Shown here piece after piece: positions 45,512 through 53,178 of a stretch of 64,000 nucleotides of DNA (positions are counted from its first letter, which is position 1; every line of letters starts with the position of its first letter). The notes beneath the pieces are model-generated. The model made no database searches. It was not told the DNA's origin and saw only the letters and a program-made list of their open reading frames with translations. Origin of the DNA: an uncultured Flavobacteriales bacterium (GTDB taxonomy: Bacteria; Bacteroidota; Bacteroidia; Flavobacteriales_D; Crocinitomicaceae); the NCBI GenBank assembly GCA_937876195.1, contig CALEIK010000018.1, forward strand, positions 45,397-109,396, read 5' to 3'. Made by a program: the position numbers and the translations under genes.

Positions 45512-45541
45512 TTTGTACAAGCAGAAAAATATGTAACTTGT
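45512..45541 (+). promoter_or_regulatory. Promoter (TTTG-N18-TAACTTGT) for the esterase lipoprotein
   Basis: TTTG at 45512 and TAACTTGT at 45534 are 18 bases apart. The -7 element has the same TTGT ending as at 12944. The gene starts 22 bases downstream. Confidence 0.45.
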
Positions 45542-45563
45542 CGTGTAAATAAAACAGCATCAA

Positions 45564-46493
45564 ATGATTAAAGGTCTTATCACATTGTTTATAGTCGGGA
45601 CGCTTGTGTTTAGTTTTTCATGTAAAAAGAAGCAAGACTATCCAGGGACAGTCGTGCTTACCTCTTTTACGCATCAAGGAATTGATCGAAGTTTCGAGAT
45701 TTATCTTCCAGAAGGTTATGACGGCAATCAAGCGTATCCACTTTTATTGGTGCTTCATGGGAGATATGGAACCGGAGAGGCTTGTATGAAGCAATATGGA
45801 ATGAACGCTGTGGCAGATCAACATGGATTTATTGTGGTGTATCCAAATGGGTATGAAAAGTCGTGGAACGATGGTAGAGGAGAAGGACCCGCATTTGAAA
45901 ACAACGTGGATGACGTGGGATTTATAGAAAAGATTCTCGACCACATGGAGTTCAATTATAATATCAATGATAAGAAAGTCTACACTTCGGGCATGTCCAA
46001 TGGTGGATTTATGAGCATGCGTTTAGGTTGTGAACTGTCACATCGCTTTACCGCTGTTGGTTCGGTAGCAGCAACGATGGCGCTTGATCCAGGGAGTTGG
46101 TGTTCACCGTCCCGGGAAGTACCTGTGATATTGATTGGCGGTGTGGCTGACCCAATAGTTCCTTATGATGGCGGCCAAATCTCAGGAGGCAGTTCTTGTG
46201 TTGGATTTGAGGAGGCATTTGAGTTTTGGAAGGACAACGCGAACTGCACATCTACCGAATCGTCGGAATTGTGGAATGATCAATTTCCTGACGATGGGAC
46301 ACAAGTTAGAAAGAGATGGTTTACCAGCTGTGACAACAATGTGCAGGTGCAATTGTACGAAATTATAGGAGGTGGACATACATGGCCAGGAGGAGTTAAG
46401 TCACTTAGTGAAAATGCTGTTGGTAAAATATCCAGAGAAATGAATGCGTCGGCGGCATTGGCTCAATTTTTTCTGCAGTTTAGTTTGGATTAG
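45564..46493 (+). CDS. PHB depolymerase/feruloyl esterase-like (LpqC) lipoprotein
   Basis: 309 residues with a lipoprotein signal, Cys20 in FSFSCKKK. The alpha/beta hydrolase core has the oxyanion region LLVLHGRYGTGE, nucleophile Ser145 in TSGMSNGGFM, a likely acid near Asp196, and His272 in GGGHTWPGG. It matches the LpqC/polyhydroxybutyrate depolymerase family, secreted carboxylesterases acting on polyesters or feruloylated sugars; the true substrate is unknown. The lipid anchor places it in an outer or inner membrane leaflet facing the periplasm or outside. Confidence 0.87.
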   Translation: MIKGLITLFIVGTLVFSFSCKKKQDYPGTVVLTSFTHQGIDRSFEIYLPEGYDGNQAYPLLLVLHGRYGTGEACMKQYGMNAVADQHGFIVVYPNGYEKSWNDGRGEGPAFENNVDDVGFIEKILDHMEFNYNINDKKVYTSGMSNGGFMSMRLGCELSHRFTAVGSVAATMALDPGSWCSPSREVPVILIGGVADPIVPYDGGQISGGSSCVGFEEAFEFWKDNANCTSTESSELWNDQFPDDGTQVRKRWFTSCDNNVQVQLYEIIGGGHTWPGGVKSLSENAVGKISREMNASAALAQFFLQFSLD

Positions 46494-46514
46494 AAGAAGC
46501 GATAGCTTCTGAAG

Positions 46515-46549
46515 ACTGAAGCCCGTTCGGGAAGAACGGTAGGCTGAAG
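46515..46549 (+). repeat. 35-bp direct repeat, copy 1
   Basis: Starts ACTGAAGCCCGTTCGGGAAG and ends AGGCTGAAG, with a CCGTTC/GAACGG hairpin inside. Identical to 46597-46631. Both are preceded by ATAGCTTCTGA words. Confidence 0.85.
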
Positions 46550-46596
46550 GATAGCACTCATAGCTTCTGACCGCCGAAGGCAGCAACGCAGTTAAC

Positions 46597-46631
46597 ACTG
46601 AAGCCCGTTCGGGAAGAACGGTAGGCTGAAG
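46597..46631 (+). repeat. 35-bp direct repeat, copy 2
   Basis: An exact copy of 46515-46549, 82 bases downstream, in the gap before pgk. An open frame runs over this stretch into pgk but is repeat-derived. Confidence 0.85.
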
Positions 46632-46748
46632 TAGAGAAAGCACTGCTTGCGAGAAGCAAACGTTAGTGCCGCTTCCAAGGAGAGGACTTCTTTCAACTTT
46701 TCCATTCCCAGCTACAAAACAATGTCACCAAGAATGGAGCATGATTAC

Positions 46749-46756
46749 TATATTTG
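46749..46756 (+). promoter_or_regulatory. Promoter -7 motif (TATATTTG) for pgk
   Basis: TATATTTG lies 16 bases before the ATG at 46773 and inside the longer open frame, so it supports the shorter pgk start. Confidence 0.5.
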
Positions 46757-46772
46757 CCAAAAACAACAACTC

Positions 46773-47966
46773 ATGCAAAACATTCGCACCTACAATTTTT
46801 CTGGAAAACGCGCTCTAATTCGTGTCGATTTTAATGTTCCGTTGGACAAAGAGACGATGGAAATCACAGACGATACGCGAATCACCGCTGCAACCAGAAC
46901 AATTAAGCATATTCTGAAAAGCGGTGGAAGCGTAGTGCTAATGTCGCATTTAGGTCGCCCAAAAGATGCCTCGGATGATCGTTTTTCATTAAAGCATATT
47001 GTTGAGCATACATCGAAAATCTTGGGTGTTGACGTAAAGTTTGCAGGTGATTGTATCGGCGAAAAATCGTTCGAAATGAGCGCACAATTGAAAGCAGGTG
47101 AAGTTTTGTTGCTAGAGAATGTACGTTTTCACAAGCGTGAAACAGCAGGGACAGAGAGTTTTGCAGAACAATTAGCGAAGCATGGTGACGTGTACGTAAA
47201 TGATGCTTTCGGAACGGCACACCGCGCGCATGCAAGCACAACGGTAATTGCCAAATTTTTCCCCAACGATAAAATGTTTGGTTTTCTCCTTGAAGATGAA
47301 ATCGAAAGCGTAGATAAAGTATTGAACAGCAAAGAAAAACCCTTAACGGCAATCGTCGGAGGAGCGAAAGTATCTTCGAAGATTACCATTATTGAGCGTT
47401 TGCTGAGTACAGTTGACAACCTTATTGTTGGTGGTGGAATGGCGTATACCTTTGTGAAAGCGAAGGGTGGAAAAGTAGGAAACTCATTGGTGGAAGACGA
47501 TTTTTTGTCCGTGGCAAAAAACATCATTGAACGTGCAGAAGAAAGAGGGGTAAACTTGTACATACCTGTAGACAGTATTATTGCGGATGAATTTGACAAC
47601 GATGCCAATCGTAAAGAAGTTGCGATTAATGCGATTCCCGATGGTTGGATGGGACTGGACATCGGTCAACAATCAGCAAAAGACTGCGCTGAAATCATTA
47701 AAAACTCCAAAGTCATTTTGTGGAACGGACCGATGGGTGTGTTTGAAATGGAGAATTTCCAAGCAGGAACAAAAGCAGTAGCCGATGCCATTGTTGAAGC
47801 GACTGAACGCGGTGCATTTTCATTGATCGGAGGAGGTGATTCTGTTGCGGCAATTAATAAATTTGATCTCGCCGACAAAGTGAGCTACGTCTCAACAGGC
47901 GGAGGAGCCATGCTGGAATATTTGGAAGGAATTGAGTTGCCAGGAATTCGTGCTATAGTTAGCTAG
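46773..47966 (+). CDS. pgk: Phosphoglycerate kinase
   Basis: 397 residues from 46773 (MQNIRTYNFSGKRALIRVDF), the normal family length. The frame extends 42 codons upstream to 46647 into repeat-derived sequence, which I reject. Signatures are RVDFNVPLD, SHLGRPKD, LLENVRFH, VNDAFGTAHRAHAST, the nucleotide-binding GGAKVSSKI, and GGGDSVAAI. The enzyme transfers phosphate from 1,3-bisphosphoglycerate to ADP in glycolysis, and the reverse in gluconeogenesis. Confidence 0.97.
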   Translation: MQNIRTYNFSGKRALIRVDFNVPLDKETMEITDDTRITAATRTIKHILKSGGSVVLMSHLGRPKDASDDRFSLKHIVEHTSKILGVDVKFAGDCIGEKSFEMSAQLKAGEVLLLENVRFHKRETAGTESFAEQLAKHGDVYVNDAFGTAHRAHASTTVIAKFFPNDKMFGFLLEDEIESVDKVLNSKEKPLTAIVGGAKVSSKITIIERLLSTVDNLIVGGGMAYTFVKAKGGKVGNSLVEDDFLSVAKNIIERAEERGVNLYIPVDSIIADEFDNDANRKEVAINAIPDGWMGLDIGQQSAKDCAEIIKNSKVILWNGPMGVFEMENFQAGTKAVADAIVEATERGAFSLIGGGDSVAAINKFDLADKVSYVSTGGGAMLEYLEGIELPGIRAIVS

Positions 47967-47969
47967 TTC

Positions 47970-48008
47970 CCTGTCTGCCGACAGGCAGGAAAGTTCAAGA
48001 AGTTCAAA
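47970..48008. repeat. Hairpin CCTGTC-TGCC-GACAGG plus family B repeat
   Basis: Three bases after pgk a six-base-arm hairpin (47970-47985) is followed by the 20 bases at 47989-48008 that are the exact reverse complement of 33537-33556. Further CTTGACTCTTG-like words continue to 48070. It lies between convergent pgk and the M48 gene and may end both transcripts. Confidence 0.65.
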
Positions 48009-48077
48009 GTTGAAAGATCAAGACGTTTCAACAAAACAAGTCTTGACTCTTGCAGTCTTGATTCTTGACTCTAAATT

Positions 48078-49010
48078 TTACATTTGTTCAAGAACCTTAA
48101 TCCTCTTCTCAATCGGAGGGTGCGTGGCAAAAACGCCTGATATCGACGCCATAAAACCTTTGGAAGATTCACTATTGTCGATAAACATCTGTTTTACATC
48201 TTCGCTCTTTGCTTCGAGGTTCGAATTTCCTGATATTTTACGCAAAGCTCCTGCCATCGCGAGTGGTCGTTTGGTCATTTCAACAGCACCTGCATCAGCG
48301 AGATATTCGCGTTTTCGAGAAAGTGCAAACTTGAAGACCATGGAAAGAATATAGACAACCACAGCAATGACCAGCATGACCAGTATCGCAGCGCCACCGC
48401 CATCTTTTCCGTTGTTGCTTTTTCTTCTTCCGCCCCCGTACAGCACGGAACGGAAGAGTACTTGCACCAAAAAACCAAATATTCCGACAAAAATGATTGT
48501 GACAATAAGCAAACGGACATCCTTGTTACGAATGTGCACCAATTCGTGCGCAATCACCGATTCCAATTCTTCATCGTTCAAATGATCAATAATTCCTCTC
48601 GTTAACGTAACGGCAAAAGTTTTTTCATTAATCCCGGAAGCAAAAGCATTCAGTGCAGGGGATTCAATGACAAACAATTTCGGCATTTTCATACCTACTG
48701 ACATACACAAATTCTCTGTGAGGTTGTAAATGCGCATATTGTCTTTTCGCTCCAATGGATGCGAACTGGTCGCCATTTGAATTAACGATGAATGCATTGC
48801 AAAAGCAATCAAAAACCAGATAATCACACCTGCCGCAACAAATGGAATGTAGGTGATAAAGCGGTAATTCACTTCTTCCCACTCGGGTTGAAACATGAAA
48901 AAGCAAAACGCATAGACTGCAACAAAAATCAATAGTGGAAATGCAATCAATAAGAGTACAGACCGTCTATTGTTTTTATTGATTTGTGATTGTAAACCGA
49001 CGTATTTCAT
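48078..49010 (-). CDS. M48 family membrane metalloprotease (HtpX-like)
   Basis: 310 residues with two N-terminal membrane segments (about 18-40 and 52-72) and two more after the active site (about 165-185 and 205-225). The zinc motif is His155-Glu-Leu-Val-His159 in SVIAHELVHIRN, and the third ligand region is EYLADAGAVE. HtpX-type proteases degrade damaged membrane proteins. The lemA gene sits 13 bases upstream; a LemA-M48 pair is frequent and suggests a shared envelope quality-control role. Confidence 0.92.
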   Translation of the reverse strand: MKYVGLQSQINKNNRRSVLLLIAFPLLIFVAVYAFCFFMFQPEWEEVNYRFITYIPFVAAGVIIWFLIAFAMHSSLIQMATSSHPLERKDNMRIYNLTENLCMSVGMKMPKLFVIESPALNAFASGINEKTFAVTLTRGIIDHLNDEELESVIAHELVHIRNKDVRLLIVTIIFVGIFGFLVQVLFRSVLYGGGRRKSNNGKDGGGAAILVMLVIAVVVYILSMVFKFALSRKREYLADAGAVEMTKRPLAMAGALRKISGNSNLEAKSEDVKQMFIDNSESSKGFMASISGVFATHPPIEKRIKVLEQM

Positions 49011-49023
49011 TTACTCCTTGGAA

Positions 49024-49587
49024 TCAAAATTTGATTTCAGGTGCTTTGTCCATTTGCTCACGGCCAACTTCGCCTAAATCGAACATAGGTTGAACCGTAT
49101 ATTTTTTAATCCCAGCGACAATATTCGATGGAATAGACTCAATCGCGTTGTTCAATTCTTTTGTTGCAGAGTTGAAGAATCTACGTACAGCAGCTAATTT
49201 GTTTTCAATATCAGAAATTTCATTTTGCAACTGCATGAAGTTCGTATTCGCTTTTAAATCTGGATACGCTTCTACTTGAATGTTGAATGCGCTCATTGCT
49301 GCACCTAATTCTGCTTCTGCAGAAATTTTATCGTTTACCGAACTTGCCTTAAGTGCTTTTGAACGTGCTTCAGTCACGCGTGTCAAAACACCTGCCTCAT
49401 GTTCCATATAACCTTTTACTGCACCAAGAAGTTGTGGAATCAAATCGTGGCGTTGTTTTAACTGAACGTCGATATCGGCAAATGCGTTTTCTCTATTATT
49501 TTTTAGTGCAACCAAACGGTTGTTTGCAGAAATGTACCAAAGGATGATAATCAATAAAATCCCTCCTACTACTAATAATGCTGTCAT
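49024..49587 (-). CDS. lemA: LemA family protein
   Basis: 187 residues. An N-terminal membrane segment (about 3-20) is followed by NNRLVALKNNRENAFADIDVQLKQRHDLIPQLL (in two parts), a strong LemA signature, and a helical-bundle C-terminal part ending with FNSATKELNNAIESIPSNIV. The function is not settled; the family is linked with M48 proteases and envelope stress. It precedes the M48 gene in one transcript. A TATCTTTA -7-like motif lies about 25 bases before the start. Confidence 0.92.
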   Translation of the reverse strand: MTALLVVGGILLIIILWYISANNRLVALKNNRENAFADIDVQLKQRHDLIPQLLGAVKGYMEHEAGVLTRVTEARSKALKASSVNDKISAEAELGAAMSAFNIQVEAYPDLKANTNFMQLQNEISDIENKLAAVRRFFNSATKELNNAIESIPSNIVAGIKKYTVQPMFDLGEVGREQMDKAPEIKF

Positions 49588-49683
49588 TTTTTCTCTTTTT
49601 AATTTTAGTTAAAGATATAAATTTTTCAATCATTTGTAACTTTTCTTTAACTTGTTAGTCTTAAATACATAAACTAAAACAAA

Positions 49684-50166
49684 ATGACTCCAAAAGAGTA
49701 CAATTTAGCGGTTGATGAGTTTTCGGATAATATTTTCCGATTTGCTTTGAAGCATCTTAGAAATGAGATGTCCGCTAAAGATATTGTACAGGAAACATTT
49801 GCGAAAGTTTGGTCCAAACACGAAGAAATCAATGCGGAGAAGGTAAAGTCGTATTTATTCACGACAGCTTATCATGCGATTGTGGATTGGGTAAAGAAGG
49901 AGAAACGTTCAGGAGACATTGAACAAAGCAATGAACAACATTGGAACGGCGGTCACGAGCACGATTTAAGAGAAGTCTTGAATGAAGCATTGGAGCGTTT
50001 GCCAGAAATACAAAAGTCAGTTGTTTTGCTGCGCGATTACGAAGGATACAATTATGCAGAAATTGCTGAAATTACTCAGTTGAGCGAATCACAAGTAAAA
50101 GTGTACATCTTTCGAGCACGGAAAACACTGCAGAATTATTTGAAACGATTAGAATTAGTCATATAG
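49684..50166 (+). CDS. ECF-type RNA polymerase sigma factor
   Basis: 160 residues. Region 2 includes DNIFRFALKHLRNEMSAKDIVQETFAKVW (in two parts) and region 4 has LPEIQKSVVLLRDYEGYNYAEIAEIT and SESQVKVYIFRARKTL. It directs RNA polymerase to a small regulon, probably under control of the next gene product. The next gene begins one base after its stop. The signal and regulon are unknown. Confidence 0.92.
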   Translation: MTPKEYNLAVDEFSDNIFRFALKHLRNEMSAKDIVQETFAKVWSKHEEINAEKVKSYLFTTAYHAIVDWVKKEKRSGDIEQSNEQHWNGGHEHDLREVLNEALERLPEIQKSVVLLRDYEGYNYAEIAEITQLSESQVKVYIFRARKTLQNYLKRLELVI

Positions 50167-50167
50167 C

Positions 50168-51196
50168 ATGGAACGAATCAGCATATTTAATTACGAAGCA
50201 TTCTACCTCGATTTCCTAGAAGGGAATTTGAACGAGGAAGATACTGCTTTGTTGATGGCGTTCCTTGAGGCGAATCCCGATTTGGATGTAATGAATGATG
50301 AACTTCCCATATTCGTTCACGACGACATTCGATTGGATGAGGCAACAAAACTTGAATTGAAGCACGATTTGTCGGATGTAAAAATTACGACTGAGAACTG
50401 CGACCAGTTTTTCATCGCAGAAATGGAAGGTCAATTAAGCAATGAGAAAGTAGCTGAACTTGACGCATTTGCAGGTGAGCATTCTGAATTCACGAACGAT
50501 AGAAAACGCTATGCGGCAGTGATCATGCAGCCAGATTTATCGATTGTTTATCCAGAAAAAGGGCAGTTGAAAAGAAGAGCAGCAGTGGTTCTTTGGCCGT
50601 ATTACTCAGGAATTGCAGCCGCAGTGGTAATCGCATTTTTCATGATTTGGTCAGCATTTCAACGAACATCGATTGATACACCTTCCAACGAACAAATCAT
50701 TGCGAATACGAAGGATGATGGTGCGCCGAAAACACTGGAGAATGGAAATATTGAAAAGTCCAATGTGCTTCAACAAGCATCTGCATTGGAGAATAAAGCG
50801 CCAAAAGAGATTTCTGAAAAGGAGAACGCATCGAATCAAGGGATCGAGCAGCGTAGAAATGTAGGGAATGATGAGGTCCGAAAGGATGTTTTAACCCACC
50901 GAGTAAATGACATGGAAAACCGACCTGTTGGACCGATTGCTTCCATCGACTCAAAAGAATTGGAACCAGTTTCGCCGCACATTGTGACACCAACCAAAGT
51001 GGAAAACAAGGGTGAGCAAGTGTTGGCACAATCATATTACACAGGGATGTACAATCCTATTGAACCGTTGACAAAATTTGTTGGAAAGAAAACCAACACT
51101 GAAGTTGATTTTCAAACCACGAAAAAATCCGAGGATAAGAAACGTGGGTTCTTCCTAAAAATTGGCAATTTCGAAATCGATCGAAAGAAGAATTAA
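50168..51196 (+). CDS. Probable anti-sigma/membrane regulator paired with the ECF sigma factor
   Basis: 342 residues, no confident family. The first 130 are acidic with repeated short motifs (LDFLEGNLNEEDTALLMAFL and FFIAEMEGQLSNEKVAELDAF), as in Bacteroidota proteins that follow ECF sigma genes. A single membrane segment (about 140-162, YYSGIAAAVVIAFFMIW) leads to a long low-complexity periplasmic region rich in Asn, Glu and Lys. No zinc HxxxCxxC anti-sigma motif is present. Position and topology suggest an anti-sigma or a co-regulated envelope protein; this is inference. It ends eight bases before a convergent gene. Confidence 0.6.
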   Translation: MERISIFNYEAFYLDFLEGNLNEEDTALLMAFLEANPDLDVMNDELPIFVHDDIRLDEATKLELKHDLSDVKITTENCDQFFIAEMEGQLSNEKVAELDAFAGEHSEFTNDRKRYAAVIMQPDLSIVYPEKGQLKRRAAVVLWPYYSGIAAAVVIAFFMIWSAFQRTSIDTPSNEQIIANTKDDGAPKTLENGNIEKSNVLQQASALENKAPKEISEKENASNQGIEQRRNVGNDEVRKDVLTHRVNDMENRPVGPIASIDSKELEPVSPHIVTPTKVENKGEQVLAQSYYTGMYNPIEPLTKFVGKKTNTEVDFQTTKKSEDKKRGFFLKIGNFEIDRKKN

Positions 51197-51204
51197 GCTT
51201 AGAA

Positions 51205-53073
51205 TTAAAGCTTCACAAATCGTTTGCTCTGTTTCCCTAAACTATGGTTGACCTCAAGTATATAAACGCCTGAGTTCAGATGTTCAATTGATATTACATT
51301 ACCAATCAGTTTACCTTGATGCACCATTCTTCCGCTTAAATCAACAATTGAAAAGGATTCTAATACTCCTTCGCTCTCAATGGTCAACTCGTTCGTTGCC
51401 GGATTTGGAAATACAGCCATTGGAAGAGTAGAAATATCATCGATACTCAACGTTGGATTATTCCCCGGCAAGTTGATTTTAGAAGGATACGTCGCATCGT
51501 GGTGGATCGTAATGTTTGCCACATTCGTGTCACCTGCAACGTACATCGTTGAACCGTTTTGCAAATTCACATCCCAACGGTAAGAACTGTTGGCTCCGAT
51601 ATACGCTTTGATTTTATGACCGCTCAACCATGTGTAATGCGTTGTCGCTAACTCCACCTCCACAGGATAAACAGTTCCAGGGGTCATAAATGCCTCATCG
51701 GCCGCAGTGTATCCATTTCTAAAGCGCATCCGTTTGATTCCGTCAGTAACGAGCATATTTCTTCCATCTGGATAGACATCCACCAAACGCACAGAAATAT
51801 CACAATCAGGTTGATCTGCTTCAACAAACAAATCCAGCGTCACTTTCCCAGAAATGGTCACATCCATATTCAAATCTTCGGTTGCAAATGTTATGATATC
51901 AGGTCGCGCTTCCAACGAAATTTGATCGTAAGGACCTTGATCCAACGTAGGATGCAAGTTTGCACCACCAATCGTAGGCGATGGACTACTTGGATCTGAG
52001 ACAAAACTTGTAGTTAAACTACCTGTTCCTCCAATCAACTCACTGCCTGTGTTCAAATAGAGTACATCTTGGTTGGCAATATCAATGCGAGTTGCATTGG
52101 ATGTATTCCATGTGTCTGTACCCATTTCATAATAGGTGATCAGGTCCGTAGTTTCCCATCCGTTAGGCGTGTCCAATAAGTAATAATCAAAGAAATCCCA
52201 AGCCATGGTATTGTTCACTTGAGCTGCATTTGGATAGGTCAATTCTCCTTGAATGGAACTTCCTACGGTTGCTATTCCCGTACCACCGTGTACCCAAGGA
52301 CCGACAAGCAGCCATTGTTCATCTTGAACAGATGCAGCAGCCGAGTTGCGCGTTGCTTCATACCAATCCATCATAATGGTAATGTTGTGATCGTACCAGC
52401 CGCCAATTTGAAGCGTTGGAATAATGATGTCTTGGGGATACCAACTGTTGTTTTCAGCAAACTGCCACGTGGGACTGTAATAAGGATTTGCTAGAACAAT
52501 AGGTGATAATCCGTAACCTAATGCGTCCAGTTGTTCCAAACGCGCTCGTTCTAGTACACCGCCGAAAAAATAACCGTGATTATATACTTGTTGCGGATGT
52601 GCTACTACTGGAACGGCACACGTATGATTCGGATGTTGCTCTTGAGCAGTATTGTATTGAACACCACCCAATGCCGAAGGTCCCCAAGTACCAATGCGGT
52701 CCGCATGCCAAGTTTGTTGTGAAATCCATTCACAAATATCGTAACCGTCTTCGCCTCGCGTAAAATTAGAAAGGTCAGCACCATTAGAGCCATAGAACCC
52801 ACGCCAGTCAACAATGACCCAAATATACGGTTGTGCATCTACGTTCATACCAACTCCCAATGGCAAACTCCATTGGAATAAGTCCTTGTTGTAGGGTGTT
52901 TGAATTAAAATGACTTCTGCGGTTGTCGTGCCAGTGGGAACGTAAACATCCGCTTCTAAAAACTCTCCGTCACGCATTTGAATTAAAATGTCGTCGTAAG
53001 TAGGTGTCATTTGCGCATAGGAGAATGTGGTAAATAGTGCAAAAATTGCCAGTGATAAATGTGTTAATTTCAT
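51205..53073 (-). CDS. CocE/NonD (S15-like) hydrolase with T9SS type A tail
   Basis: 622 residues with a signal peptide ending FSYAQ at residue 21. The X-Pro dipeptidyl-peptidase/CocE domain has the Ser133 nucleophile in IGTWGPSALGGVQYN, and a later LLVGPWVHGG that likely supplies the histidine. A jelly-roll C-terminal domain of the S15 family follows (about 365-530), then a type A sorting domain (VFPNPATNELTIE, IVDLSGRMV, GVYILEV, ending KRFVKL). It is probably an outer-surface or secreted acyl or alpha-amino ester hydrolase; substrates unknown. The combination with a T9SS tail is common in Bacteroidota. Confidence 0.88.
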   Translation of the reverse strand: MKLTHLSLAIFALFTTFSYAQMTPTYDDILIQMRDGEFLEADVYVPTGTTTAEVILIQTPYNKDLFQWSLPLGVGMNVDAQPYIWVIVDWRGFYGSNGADLSNFTRGEDGYDICEWISQQTWHADRIGTWGPSALGGVQYNTAQEQHPNHTCAVPVVAHPQQVYNHGYFFGGVLERARLEQLDALGYGLSPIVLANPYYSPTWQFAENNSWYPQDIIIPTLQIGGWYDHNITIMMDWYEATRNSAAASVQDEQWLLVGPWVHGGTGIATVGSSIQGELTYPNAAQVNNTMAWDFFDYYLLDTPNGWETTDLITYYEMGTDTWNTSNATRIDIANQDVLYLNTGSELIGGTGSLTTSFVSDPSSPSPTIGGANLHPTLDQGPYDQISLEARPDIITFATEDLNMDVTISGKVTLDLFVEADQPDCDISVRLVDVYPDGRNMLVTDGIKRMRFRNGYTAADEAFMTPGTVYPVEVELATTHYTWLSGHKIKAYIGANSSYRWDVNLQNGSTMYVAGDTNVANITIHHDATYPSKINLPGNNPTLSIDDISTLPMAVFPNPATNELTIESEGVLESFSIVDLSGRMVHQGKLIGNVISIEHLNSGVYILEVNHSLGKQSKRFVKL

Positions 53074-53120
53074 AGTGTAGAGTATTTTAACCTATGTAAA
53101 TTTAGGATATATTTAGGACA

Positions 53121-53153
53121 TTGTCATTTTTTAAGGATACATCGTTATATTTA
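53121..53153 (+). promoter_or_regulatory. Possible promoter of the SpoIIM-MoxR-DUF58 operon
   Basis: TTG at 53121 and TATATTTA at 53146 lie 22 bases apart. The -7 element ends in A rather than G. The first gene starts 25 bases downstream at a TTG. Confidence 0.35.
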
Positions 53154-53178
53154 TCATTCCAAAAATCGGCAAGAGGGT

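Noticed and set aside
46647..46772. N-terminal extension of phosphoglycerate kinase
   Set aside because: The added residues come from repeat-derived sequence and make the protein longer than the family; a promoter motif lies inside.
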